Origin: Nannocystis pusilla
GTDB lineage: Bacteria > Myxococcota_A > Polyangia > Nannocystales > Nannocystaceae
DNA length: 64,000 nt
Direction of reading: 5' to 3'
Assembly: GCF_020073745.1 (NCBI RefSeq)
Contig: NZ_JAIRAU010000027.1
Span: 80,001-144,000, forward strand
Shown here: piece by piece, positions 29,097-37,599 of the stretch
How the letters are laid out: each line of letters starts with the position of its first letter
How positions within the stretch are numbered: the stretch's first letter is position 1
Translations under genes and position numbers: made by a program
Notes under the pieces: generated by a model
The model's input: only the letters and a program-made list of their open reading frames with translations
The model's database searches: none
What the model was told of the DNA's origin: nothing

Positions 29097-32000
29097 ATGG
29101 CCCCGCGCATCTCGTCGTCCGCAGCCCTCGTCGCCGCGCTGTTCGCGTGCAAGAACTCTGGCCCGGCCGACCCCGAGCCCGGACCTCCGGACGCGGACAT
29201 GCTCGCGGCCTTCGACCCCGCGGCCCTCGCCGATCGTCCGGGTGCGCCGCCGCAGGTGGTCCCGGGCGCACCGCTCGCCGTCCTCGACTACGCGCCGCAA
29301 GGAAGGACCGCGGGCGGCGCCGCGTTCAAGGTCCGCTTCAACCAGCCGGTCGTCGCGCTCGGCAGCGAGGAGATCCCCGACGCCTCGCGCTTGTTCAGCT
29401 TCGACCCGCCGCTGAAGGGCGTGGCCAGGTTCGAGACGCCCGACCTGCTGGTCTTCCGCCCCGAGGAGGAGCTGCAGGACGCCACCCGCTACACCGTGCG
29501 GTTCGCCCCCGGGCTGGTCGGACTCGACGGTCAGCGATTGGCGCAGGGCGTCGAGTGGACGTTCGAGACGCCCCGACCGCAATGCACGGGCGCGGTCGAC
29601 CTGCACGTCAACCGCGACGCGCCGCCGGACACGCGCCGCGACACCCCGTTCGTCGTCACCTTCGATCATCCGACCACGGTCGCCGAGGTCCGCGCCCGCC
29701 TGAAGGCCGTCGCGCGCCCGCTCGCCGGCGAGGATGCGAAGCCGGCGCCGGTTCGCCTGCAGATCCGCGAGGCCACCGCCGCCGAGGCGGAGCAGGCCGA
29801 GTACCTGGGCTACCGGCACAAGGAGGATCGCGGGCGCCACTACACGGTGCGCCCGCAGGGCCTGTGGCCGGCCGCCAGCGAGATCACGTTGGCGGTCGAG
29901 CCGGGGCTGGTCGGCAGCCGGGGCGCCCTCCCGCTCGACACGCCGTGGGAGATGTCCTTTCAGACATATGAACCGCAACGGGTGGTGGCGTTCGGCTGCG
30001 GCGGCGAGACCCGCTGCGAGCTCGAGCCGATCGGGCTGTCCCTGCTCAACCCGGTGCGCGAGGCCCAGGCGCGTCACGTGTCGGTAAGCCCGCGGCCGAA
30101 GTCGCTGCGCATCGAGGTCGCCGACGCCTACGGCGACGAGGCCGGGCGGGAGATCTCGATCCAGGGCCAGTTCGTGCCCGGCACCACCTACACGGTCACG
30201 GTGGCACCTGGCCTGAAGGACATCTACGGCCAGACCCTCGGCGGCGGGTTCCAGCGGACCGTGGTGTTCGAGCGCCGGCCGGAGCTGGCGCTGTCGAGCG
30301 ACCACGGCACGCTGCTGCCGGGGCGCAAGCAGACCGTCGGGGTCGAGGCGCGGTTCGTGGAGTCGCTGCGGGTGCGCGCGGCGGTGGTCGAAGCGGCCGA
30401 CCTGATGCGCGGGGCGTGGAAGACCGAGCCGATGCCGGCCGGCGCGCGCGAGCGGACGGTCGCGCTCGAGCCGAAGGGGGCGGGCGGCTGGGCCTCGATC
30501 GCGCTCGACGTCGGCGAGCTCGTCGGCGGGGCGCGCGGGCTGGTGCTGGTCGAGGTCGCGGCCGCCGGCGTGGCGGCGAACGCCGAGCGCGACACGCCGT
30601 CGGCGGTGCGCGGGCTCTACCGCCTCACCGACCTCGGGCCGGTGGTGATCGACTCACCGGCCCGCGCGGTGGTCCAGGTGCTGCGCCTGTCCGACAGCAC
30701 GCCGGTGGTCGGCGCCACGGTCTCGCGGGTGGTGACGACGGACGGCCGGACGACGCTGCGCCCGCTCGGGGTGACCGACGGCGACGGCGTGCTCGCGCTG
30801 CCGCCGGTGGCCGAGTACGTGGCGAAGGGGATCGTCAAGGCCGGCGAGGGCTCGCAGGCGCAGCGGTTCGTGATCGCCGATCCGGTCACCAGGGACAGCA
30901 CGGTGATCACGGCCGGCGAGGTGCCCGACGCCGCCAGCCTCGACGCCGATCTGCGGCCGGGCGAGCGGGTGATCGCCCGCGTGGTCGCCGACCGCGGCGC
31001 CTACCGCCCGGGTGAGAAGGTCAAGGTGGTCGGCTGGTCCGCGGTCGAAACGCCGCACACGCCGAGCGGCCTCAAGCGCCTGACCCAAAAGACAGAGGTG
31101 AAGTTGACCCTCAGCGACCCGACCGGCGCCGAGGTGGCGGCGAAGACGGTCAAGACCACCGCCGAGGGCAAGTACTGGGCCGAGCTCGCGCTGCCGGCCG
31201 AGGCCCGGCTCGGCGGGTACACGGTGCGCGCGGCGCTGCCGGGCGGGCAGGCCACGCAGTCGGTCAAGGTCGAGGACTTCCGCGTGCCCGAATTCCAGGT
31301 CACCGCGACGGTGGCCAGACCCGACGTGATCGCCGGCGACAAGGCGGCGCTGCGGGTGGCCGCCAACTACTACTTCGGCGGCGCGGTGCCGTTCGCGGCG
31401 CTGGCGTATCACTCGAGCTGTACGGCCAATCGCTACCGCCCGCCGGGGCTCGACTCGAGCTGGTGGGTCGGCGAACCGCTCCACTATGGGGCTCGCTACC
31501 CCGGTGGCGCTCGCTCGCTGGCGTCCGCAGATCCGAACGCCAAGCCCGGGCTGCGCGAGGTCGAGGTCCCGCTGACGCTCGGCGACGCCAGGGATCCGCA
31601 CCGCTGCACGATCAGCGCCGAGGTCCGCGACGCCAGCAACCAGGCGGTCGGCGCCGAGGCGCAGCTCCAGGTCCACCCGGCGAACTTCTACATGGCGCTG
31701 GCGCTGCCCGCCGGCCACCGCCGCGCCGGCGATCGCGTCGGCGTGCCGATCCGCGCGGTCGACCTCGCGGGCGCGCGCGTGGCCGCGAAGGGCGCGAAGG
31801 TCATGGTCGAAAGGACATGGTACGAAGTACAGGAGCGGGCCGAGGGCGGGCGCATGGTGTTCGACGGCCACGTCGAGAAGACGGAGCGCGTCAAGACCTG
31901 CGAGCTCGACGTCCCGGCCGAGGGCGCCGACCCGCGCTGCGAGCTGCCGGCGCTCAAGGAGGGCAGCTACGAGGTGCGCGTGGCGGTGACGACGGCGGAC

Positions 32001-34934
32001 AAGCGGCACGTCGGCGCCGCCGCCAGCTTTTGGGTCGCGCCGGGGGACCGCGCCAAGAAGAAGCGGGTCGTGATGCCCGCCGTCACGAAGCTGTCGATCG
32101 AGGCCAGCACCGCCGACGTGAGCCCCGGCGATCCGGTCGACGTCGCCGTGCACGCGCCGTGGAAGGGCGGGCGCGGGCTCTTGGTCGTCGATCGCAAGGG
32201 GCTGCGCGAGGTCCAGCCGTTCGCGTTCACCGGGGCCGACAGCGGCACCGCGAGCTTCAGCTTCGTCGCCGACGACAGCTGGAGCCCGCAGGTCCACATG
32301 CGCGCGTTCGTGGTCGCGCCGATCGGCGCAAAGCGGCCCGAGCGACCCGAGGTGCTGAGCACGCGCACGACGATCGAGCAGGGCGTCGAGCACCGGCGCC
32401 TGCAGGTCCGCGTCGAGGCGCCGGTCAAGGCCGGCCCCGGCGATCAGGTCGAGCTGGCCGCGTTCGTGCGCGACGCCGCGGGCGAGCCGGTCGCGGCCCG
32501 CGTCGCGCTGTGGGCGGTCGACGAGGCCGTGCTGGCGCTGACCGACTACGAGGTGCCCGACCTGCTGCCGAGCTTCCTCCCCGGCGGCGACGTCGGCACG
32601 AGCTCCTACGACGATTATCGCGCGGTGCTGTGGCCGTACACGCCGGTCCCCGACGATCCGTGGCTGTCGGGCTCGTGGGGCTACGGCCGCGGCTACGGCC
32701 TGGGCAGCGGCCACGGCGGACGCAGCGCGTCCCTCAAGACGGGACAGGCCAGCGTGGTCCCGCCGGCGCGCGAACGCTTCGAGACCACGCCGGTGTTCCT
32801 CGCCGACCTCGCGGCCGACGCGAAGGGCGAGGCGCGGGTGAAGGCGCGGCTGCCGGAGAACCTGACGACGTTCCGGATCTTCGCGCTGGCCTCGGCGCGC
32901 CTGGCCGACAAGACGTCGCCCGGCCGCTTCGGCGTCGGCGACGCGCGCACCACCGTGACCACGCCGTTCATCGTCCGCGCCGCCACGCCGCGCCAGCTCC
33001 GCCCCGGCGACGCCGCCGAGGTCGCGGCGATCGTCCAGAACTTCACCGACGTCGCCGGCCGCGCGGCGGTCGAGCTGGTGGTGCACGACGACGCAAGTAC
33101 GAAGGGACAGGGCCTCGTAGTCATGTCCGATAGGACAGCCGATGTCGAGGTCCCGGCCGGCGGGCAGGTGCGGGTGCCGTTCACGATCCGCGCCGACGCG
33201 GCCGGCGAGGCCAAGATCGAGGTGCGGGCGGTGCTGCGCGCGGGCGGGGCCGCGGCCGGCCGCGACGCGGTCAAGCTGGCGCTGCCGGTCGAGCCCGAGC
33301 GCACGCTGACCGAGAAGGTGGCGATGTACGGCAGCCTGGCCGACGATCGCGCGATCGCCATCCCGGTGGTGATGCCGGGCGCGGTGCGAGCGGACGTCGG
33401 CGGGGTGTCGGTGTCGGCCAGCTCGAGCCTGCTCGGCGGGCTCGAGGACGCCGTCGACGCGCTGCTCACCTACCCGTACGGCTGCGTCGAGCAGACGGCG
33501 AGCCGGCTGCTCCCGGTGGTCTCGCTGCTGGCGCTGCACTCGACCTATCCGCTCGGGCTGGCCGAAGATCCGGCGCTGTTCGTCAAGGCCGGGGTCGAGC
33601 GGATCTTGAGCATGCAAACGTCGTCGGGCGGGTTCGCCTACTGGCCCGGAGGACAGCAGGTGCACGCGTACGCCAGCGCCTACGCGACCTGGGTGCTCGG
33701 GCTGGCCGCGCGCGCAGGGCACCCGGTGCCGGGCGCCGCGCTCGAGCGGGCGCTCGACGACCTCGACGCGCGCCTACGGGCGCCGGACCCTTCGCAGAAG
33801 GGCTGGGGCGCCGCCGATCTGGTGCGCCAGGCGCTGGCGCTGCACGTGCTGGCCGACGCCGACCGCCACCACCGCGACCGCGTCGACGCGCTGTTCGTCC
33901 GCCGCGCCGAGCTGCCGGCGTTCGGACGCGCGTTCCTGCTGATGGCGATGCACCGCGGCGACCCGCAGCGGCCCGAGGTCGCGACGCTGGCGCTGGAGCT
34001 GCTGGCCGACCTCGAGGAGCTGCCGGCGACCGCCCACGTGCTCGAGCGCGACGACTGGGGCGGCGCCGCGTTCTTCCACTCCGACGGCCGCAGCGACGCG
34101 ATCATCCTCGCCGCGCTGCTGCGGGTGAAGCCCGAGCACGCGGTGATCGAGAAGCTGGCCCGCGGCCTGCTCGAGCGGCGGATCGGCGGCGCGTGGCGCA
34201 ACACGCAGGAGAACGCCTACGCGCTGGTGGCCCTGGCCGACTACGCGCGCGTCCGCGAGGCCGAGCCGCCCGACTTCGTCGGCCGGGCGTGGGTCGGCAA
34301 GCGACCTGTCTTCGAGGCCAGCTTCCTCGGGCGCGACCTCAAGGCCCAGGAGGCCACGGCGAAGATGCCGGACATCCTCAAGCCGGCCGGCGCGAGCGCG
34401 CAGGCGACGGCGGCGCCGCTGACGGTGATCCTGCAGCGCCAGGGCCAGGGCCGCATGTACTACCGCCTCGGGGCCGAGTGGGCGCCGGCCGAGGCGAGCC
34501 CGCCGGCGCGCGAGCACGGCCTCGACGTGCAGCGCTCGCTGCGGCTGGCCGACGGGGCGCTGGGCTCGCGGCCGATCACGATCGGCGACGCCGTCGCGGT
34601 CGACCTGACGCTGACCTCGCGCACGCGGATCCGCTACGTGGCGCTCGAGGTCCCGCTGCCCGCCGGCCTCGAGGCGGTGCAGATGAACCTCGGCAAGGGC
34701 CAGGCGGCCGGGACGCTGAGGGGGCCGCGCGGCTGGTGGGCGTCGTTCGAGGAGCTGCGTCGCGATCGCGTGGTCGTGTTCGCCGACGACCTGCCCCCGG
34801 GGACACATCATCACACCGTGTTCCTGCGCGCGACCAGCCGCGGCGACTATCAGCTGCCCCCGGCCCACGCCGAGGCGATGTACATGCCGGAGGTGTGGGG
34901 CCGTTCGGAGGGCGCGAGGGTCACGGTCCGCTGA
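29097..34934 (+). CDS. bacterial alpha-2-macroglobulin family lipoprotein with thioester
   Basis: The protein is 1945 aa with a lipoprotein signal (LVAALFACKNSG). A chain of beta-sandwich (MG) domains is followed by a thioester domain with the intact YGCVEQ motif at about residue 1462, a six-hairpin toroid (YATWVLGLAARAG, AYALVALADYARV) and a receptor-binding-like C-terminal domain. It would trap proteases in the periplasm by covalent thioester attack. The E. coli homologue is about 1650 aa, so this one carries extra N-terminal domains. The usual partner, penicillin-binding protein 1C, is not adjacent. Several 14-bp repeat pairs (29951, 31802, 33108, 34305, 34790) fall in frame, apparently in loops. 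Confidence 0.93.
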   Translation: MAPRISSSAALVAALFACKNSGPADPEPGPPDADMLAAFDPAALADRPGAPPQVVPGAPLAVLDYAPQGRTAGGAAFKVRFNQPVVALGSEEIPDASRLFSFDPPLKGVARFETPDLLVFRPEEELQDATRYTVRFAPGLVGLDGQRLAQGVEWTFETPRPQCTGAVDLHVNRDAPPDTRRDTPFVVTFDHPTTVAEVRARLKAVARPLAGEDAKPAPVRLQIREATAAEAEQAEYLGYRHKEDRGRHYTVRPQGLWPAASEITLAVEPGLVGSRGALPLDTPWEMSFQTYEPQRVVAFGCGGETRCELEPIGLSLLNPVREAQARHVSVSPRPKSLRIEVADAYGDEAGREISIQGQFVPGTTYTVTVAPGLKDIYGQTLGGGFQRTVVFERRPELALSSDHGTLLPGRKQTVGVEARFVESLRVRAAVVEAADLMRGAWKTEPMPAGARERTVALEPKGAGGWASIALDVGELVGGARGLVLVEVAAAGVAANAERDTPSAVRGLYRLTDLGPVVIDSPARAVVQVLRLSDSTPVVGATVSRVVTTDGRTTLRPLGVTDGDGVLALPPVAEYVAKGIVKAGEGSQAQRFVIADPVTRDSTVITAGEVPDAASLDADLRPGERVIARVVADRGAYRPGEKVKVVGWSAVETPHTPSGLKRLTQKTEVKLTLSDPTGAEVAAKTVKTTAEGKYWAELALPAEARLGGYTVRAALPGGQATQSVKVEDFRVPEFQVTATVARPDVIAGDKAALRVAANYYFGGAVPFAALAYHSSCTANRYRPPGLDSSWWVGEPLHYGARYPGGARSLASADPNAKPGLREVEVPLTLGDARDPHRCTISAEVRDASNQAVGAEAQLQVHPANFYMALALPAGHRRAGDRVGVPIRAVDLAGARVAAKGAKVMVERTWYEVQERAEGGRMVFDGHVEKTERVKTCELDVPAEGADPRCELPALKEGSYEVRVAVTTADKRHVGAAASFWVAPGDRAKKKRVVMPAVTKLSIEASTADVSPGDPVDVAVHAPWKGGRGLLVVDRKGLREVQPFAFTGADSGTASFSFVADDSWSPQVHMRAFVVAPIGAKRPERPEVLSTRTTIEQGVEHRRLQVRVEAPVKAGPGDQVELAAFVRDAAGEPVAARVALWAVDEAVLALTDYEVPDLLPSFLPGGDVGTSSYDDYRAVLWPYTPVPDDPWLSGSWGYGRGYGLGSGHGGRSASLKTGQASVVPPARERFETTPVFLADLAADAKGEARVKARLPENLTTFRIFALASARLADKTSPGRFGVGDARTTVTTPFIVRAATPRQLRPGDAAEVAAIVQNFTDVAGRAAVELVVHDDASTKGQGLVVMSDRTADVEVPAGGQVRVPFTIRADAAGEAKIEVRAVLRAGGAAAGRDAVKLALPVEPERTLTEKVAMYGSLADDRAIAIPVVMPGAVRADVGGVSVSASSSLLGGLEDAVDALLTYPYGCVEQTASRLLPVVSLLALHSTYPLGLAEDPALFVKAGVERILSMQTSSGGFAYWPGGQQVHAYASAYATWVLGLAARAGHPVPGAALERALDDLDARLRAPDPSQKGWGAADLVRQALALHVLADADRHHRDRVDALFVRRAELPAFGRAFLLMAMHRGDPQRPEVATLALELLADLEELPATAHVLERDDWGGAAFFHSDGRSDAIILAALLRVKPEHAVIEKLARGLLERRIGGAWRNTQENAYALVALADYARVREAEPPDFVGRAWVGKRPVFEASFLGRDLKAQEATAKMPDILKPAGASAQATAAPLTVILQRQGQGRMYYRLGAEWAPAEASPPAREHGLDVQRSLRLADGALGSRPITIGDAVAVDLTLTSRTRIRYVALEVPLPAGLEAVQMNLGKGQAAGTLRGPRGWWASFEELRRDRVVVFADDLPPGTHHHTVFLRATSRGDYQLPPAHAEAMYMPEVWGRSEGARVTVR
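29951..29971. repeat. 14-bp iterated element inside the alpha-2-macroglobulin gene
   Basis: GATGTCC (29951) and CATATGA (29965) are 14 bp apart. Confidence 0.5.
31802..31822. repeat. 14-bp iterated element inside the alpha-2-macroglobulin gene
   Basis: CATGGTC (31802) and CATGGTA (31816) form CATG-GTCGAAAGGA-CATG. Confidence 0.55.
33108..33142. repeat. 14-bp iterated element, 3 units inside the alpha-2-macroglobulin gene
   Basis: CAGGGCC (33108), CATGTCC (33122) and CAGCCGA (33136) have an exact 14-bp pitch. They encode a loop around MSDRTADVEV. Confidence 0.65.
34790..34810. repeat. 14-bp iterated element near the end of the alpha-2-macroglobulin gene
   Basis: CCTGCCC (34790) and CACATCA (34804) form CTGCCCCCGGGGACA. 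Confidence 0.5.
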
Positions 34935-35007
34935 GGTCCGGATCCCTCAGCGCCCTCCGTGCCGCAGCGGTCGGGGCGCGCCGCTTGTGGGCCTCGCGCG
35001 CTCGAGG

Positions 35008-35013
35008 TAGATG
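35008..35013 (+). promoter_or_regulatory. -10-like TAGATG for a leaderless start
   Basis: TAGATG ends 5 nt before GTG 35019. Confidence 0.4.
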
Positions 35014-35018
35014 GCGGT

Positions 35019-35570
35019 GTGACCCCAGCCCCCCGGCTCCTCTCCGCGCTCCTCGCTCTCGGCCTCGCGCTCGGCGCGTGCAAGGATGACGATACCGGCC
35101 TCGACTCCGGGATCGACGGCGCCAAGAAGGGCGACCAGCTCACCGACGACGAGCGCAAGCAGTTCTGCGAGGCCGCCGACGCGTACGGCGAGCGGCTGCT
35201 GCCCGACTCCGAGTCTCGGGCGGGGATGTGCACCTTCAGGGCCATCAAGGACGCGCTCGCGGCCGACGGCAGCCCCGAGACCTGCGACGTCCTGCGCAAG
35301 AGCTGCCTCGCCGGGGACGCGCCGGACCCGGAGCCCGGTGACGCGACCTGCGACCTCGGCATCGACTGGGGCAGCTGCCAGGCGACGATCGCGGAGATCG
35401 AGGCCTGCTACGAGGAGTTCGGCGAGAGCTACTCCGCCCGCGTGTGCTCGTTCACCTGCGCGAAGATGGCCGAGTACGCCGACAACCCGCCGAGCCTCGA
35501 CATCGAGGCCGGGCCCGACTGCAGCATCGCCCGCGCCGAGTGCCCGACGGTGATGGGCCCCGGCAAGTGA
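35019..35570 (+). CDS. small Cys-rich lipoprotein
   Basis: The protein is 183 aa with a lipoprotein signal (LLALGLALGACKDDD). The mature region is acidic and carries ten further cysteines, many in pairs (CDVLRKSC, CQATIAEIEAC, CSFTCAKM, then CSIARAEC), so several disulfides are likely. I do not recognise the family; the Cx3C spacing recalls the secreted protein at 10946. The GTG start at 35019 is preferred to the upstream ATG 34959 because it begins the signal peptide and lies 5 nt after TAGATG. It is convergent with the EEP-family gene, with a tandem duplication between them. Confidence 0.75.
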   Translation: MTPAPRLLSALLALGLALGACKDDDTGLDSGIDGAKKGDQLTDDERKQFCEAADAYGERLLPDSESRAGMCTFRAIKDALAADGSPETCDVLRKSCLAGDAPDPEPGDATCDLGIDWGSCQATIAEIEACYEEFGESYSARVCSFTCAKMAEYADNPPSLDIEAGPDCSIARAECPTVMGPGK

Positions 35571-35580
35571 GCCGCGAGCG

Positions 35581-35758
35581 CCTGTCCCTCGGGGCAGGCG
35601 AGCATCACGGCGTCTGTCCCTGGGGCCAGGCGAGGTCGCAGCGCACCGGCAGGTCACCCGAGCCGAGCACCTGTTCTTTCGGGGCAGGCGAGCATCACGG
35701 CGCCTGTCCCGGGGGCCAGGCGAGGTCGCAGCGCACCGGCAGGTGATCCGAGCCGAGC
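35581..35758. repeat. 89-bp tandem duplication at the 3' end of the EEP gene
   Basis: Two units (35581-35669 and 35670-35758) are about 90 percent identical. Each begins with a 14-bp-element hairpin (CTGTCC-CTCG-GGGCAGG), then CGAGCATCACGGCG, a second hairpin (TGTCCC-TGG-GGCCAGG) and GTCGCAGCGCACCGGCAGGT. The second unit contains the true last codons and stop (35695) of the EEP-domain gene; the first is a non-coding copy beyond that stop. Confidence 0.88.
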
Positions 35759-36678
35759 GCCGGCCCGAGCGCGCGGGCGGCGGTGACCAGCGCCGGGTCG
35801 TGGAGGCAGTGGTCGATGGCGACCGGCGGCAGCGGGTGGCCCACCGGCCAGCTCGCCTGCAGGCCGAAGCCGCGCTGCGAGTCGACCAGCCCGGCCGCCA
35901 GCAGGCCGCGGAACGGGGCGCTGAACGGGGAGGCGTTGAGGTCGCCGACGACCACGGGCACGCGCCCGGCCGCGCGTTGCTCGCCGACCCACGCGGCGGC
36001 CCGCGCCAGCTGGGCGTCGCGGCGCCCGGCCTGGTCGTGGCCGACCGGCGGGAGGGTGTGGACCGCGAGCACGGCGATCCGGCGCCCGCCGACCGCGAGC
36101 TCGGCGGCCAGCGCCGGGACGCCGGGGATCAGGTCTTCGCGCCATGTTCGTACGACCATGTTTGATGCGTCATGTCGTACGAGCAAGGTCATGCCGAAGT
36201 TGTCCTGCCGCGGCGCCGACTCGATCACCGCGTGGCCGGGCATGGCCGCCAGCGCGGCCGCCCAGTCGGCGTCGACCTCCTGCACGACCACGAGGTCGGC
36301 CCCGGCGTCGGCCAGCCAGGCGACCGCCTCGGCCTTGCGCGGGTTGCTCGACAGGCCGTTGAACAGGAGGAGGCGCAGCGCGGGTTCGCCGGCCGCGGCC
36401 GGGCGGGCCAGCCACAGCGGCGCCACCTGGACCAGCTCGGCCGCCAGCAGCGCGGCGGCGACGACGGCGACGCGCCGGAGCCGGAGCGCGAGCGTGAGGC
36501 CGAGCGCGAGCGCGGCGAGCAGCGCGTACCACAGGCGGAAGTGGCTGGCGAGGTCGAGTCGCCAGTCGAGCCCGCCGAGGTGGCCGGCCAGACTGAAGAG
36601 ACATGTCCCGAAGACCAGGACGACGGTGAGCCCGGCGAGCGCGCGGCGCGGGGCGGAACGAGGGCGGATGTCGGACAG
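35695..36678 (-). CDS. membrane-anchored endonuclease/exonuclease/phosphatase (EEP) family protein
   Basis: The catalytic part (from about 36390 downward) has the EEP motifs LLLFNGLSSNP, VVQEVD (metal Glu), GDLNASPF (Asp-Asn) and SDHLPV (Asp-His). It would cleave phosphodiester or phosphomonoester bonds outside the membrane. The frame stays open upstream of the first ordinary start (GTG 36426) and encodes an N-terminal group of membrane helices (ALAGLTVVLVFGTCLFSL, WYALLAALALGLTLAL), the usual architecture for this subfamily. No ATG, GTG or TTG exists in that extension, so I place the start at CTG 36678 tentatively. The conservative CDS is 35695-36426. Its stop lies inside the 14-bp repeat. 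Confidence 0.75.
   Translation of the reverse strand: MSDIRPRSAPRRALAGLTVVLVFGTCLFSLAGHLGGLDWRLDLASHFRLWYALLAALALGLTLALRLRRVAVVAAALLAAELVQVAPLWLARPAAAGEPALRLLLFNGLSSNPRKAEAVAWLADAGADLVVVQEVDADWAAALAAMPGHAVIESAPRQDNFGMTLLVRHDASNMVVRTWREDLIPGVPALAAELAVGGRRIAVLAVHTLPPVGHDQAGRRDAQLARAAAWVGEQRAAGRVPVVVGDLNASPFSAPFRGLLAAGLVDSQRGFGLQASWPVGHPLPPVAIDHCLHDPALVTAARALGPALGSDHLPVRCDLAWPPGQAP
36143..36190. repeat. 14-bp iterated element, 3-4 units inside the EEP gene
   Basis: CATGTTC (36143), CATGTTT (36157) and CATGTCG (36171) are 14 bp apart, with a weak fourth unit at 36184. They encode a loop around HDASNMVVRTW. Confidence 0.65.
36602..36622. repeat. 14-bp iterated element in the EEP N-terminal membrane segment
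   Basis: CATGTCC (36602) and CAGGACG (36616) are 14 bp apart. Confidence 0.55.
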
Positions 36679-36769
36679 GGGCGGACTCCTGGGCGGCGGC
36701 TGAGCCTACTTCGTCCGGGGGGTCGGCGGCATTCCACGCGCGCGACGAAGGTCTCCCGCGCGGGGCCGC

Positions 36770-37438
36770 TCACGTCGCGGCTGTCGGCGGCAGCCCGCGC
36801 AGCAGGGCCGCGGCGTGGGCCTGGAGGGCGGCGGTGAAGTCGAGGCGCAGCGGCTCGATCGTCGGGCAGGCGAGGGGGGCCGCCAGCTCGGGGGCGGGGT
36901 GCGTCATCTGGTGCAGCCCGATGGCCGCGGCGTGGAGGTGCAGCATGAAGCGCAGGCCGTCGCCGGGCCGCAGGGCAGCGCAGCGCCGCTCGAGCAGCGC
37001 CGCCGTTTGCAGCGTCTGTGCCAGCATGCCGCGGCGCCACGCCAGCACCACCGCCGGCGCGACGTTGTGCTCGAGCACCGCGTGCTGCAGCGCCAGCAGC
37101 CGGGCCAGCCGCACGCGCGCGGCGAGCGAGCGGGCCAGCAGCTCCGCCAGCGCCTCGGGGGCGGCCGGCGCCTCGTCGCCGGCGAGGGCGACCTCGACGT
37201 CGCCGAGCCACTCGCCGAGCTGCTCGAGCGCGAGCTGGAGGAACAGCTCCTCCTTGGTCGCGAAGTAGAGATAGACTGTCCCTTTGGCCAGGTTGGCGCG
37301 GCGGGCGATGTCGGCGACGGTGACCGCGTTGTACGGCAGCTCGTCGAACGCCTCGGCCGCAGCGCGCAGGAGCACACGCCGACGCGATTGCTTGTCCGCG
37401 TCGGCCCGCGCGCGTCGCTTCGGCGGGACATCTACCAT
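36770..37438 (-). CDS. TetR-family transcriptional regulator
   Basis: The protein is 222 aa. The N-terminal HTH is canonical: RVLLRAAAEAFDELPYNAVTVADIARRANLAKGTVYLYF split over residues 18-56, followed by ATKEELFLQL. The C-terminal helical domain (about 70-215) would bind an effector and dimerise; its ligand cannot be read. ATG 37438 (MVDVPPKRRARAD) is used because the longer frame to 37552 is unlike the family. The divergent alpha/beta hydrolase starts about 160 bp away and is a likely target. A 14-bp repeat pair sits in frame at 37275-37295 beside the recognition helix codons. Confidence 0.92.
   Translation of the reverse strand: MVDVPPKRRARADADKQSRRRVLLRAAAEAFDELPYNAVTVADIARRANLAKGTVYLYFATKEELFLQLALEQLGEWLGDVEVALAGDEAPAAPEALAELLARSLAARVRLARLLALQHAVLEHNVAPAVVLAWRRGMLAQTLQTAALLERRCAALRPGDGLRFMLHLHAAAIGLHQMTHPAPELAAPLACPTIEPLRLDFTAALQAHAAALLRGLPPTAAT
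37275..37295. repeat. 14-bp iterated element inside the tetR-type gene
   Basis: ACTGTCC (37275) and CAGGTTG (37289) are 14 bp apart and cover codons of the conserved NLAKGTVYLYF segment. Protein constraint may explain this copy. Confidence 0.35.
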
Positions 37439-37520
37439 CGATCTTTCGGGAGCACCCCCACGGTGAATGAGACACTCGCCGGAGTCAACCTGCGTAGGTG
37501 CGTTCGCAGCGCCTCGACGT

Positions 37521-37541
37521 GATGTCTCAAGGGCCAGGTCA
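37521..37541. repeat. 14-bp iterated element in the tetR/hydrolase intergenic region
   Basis: GATGTCT (37521) and CAGGTCA (37535) are 14 bp apart, midway between the divergent starts. Confidence 0.5.
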
Positions 37542-37599
37542 CTGGCGCACACGTGGTCGGTTTGCGCCCGCCGAGTTGCGTTCAGCTGCCAATTCGGAC

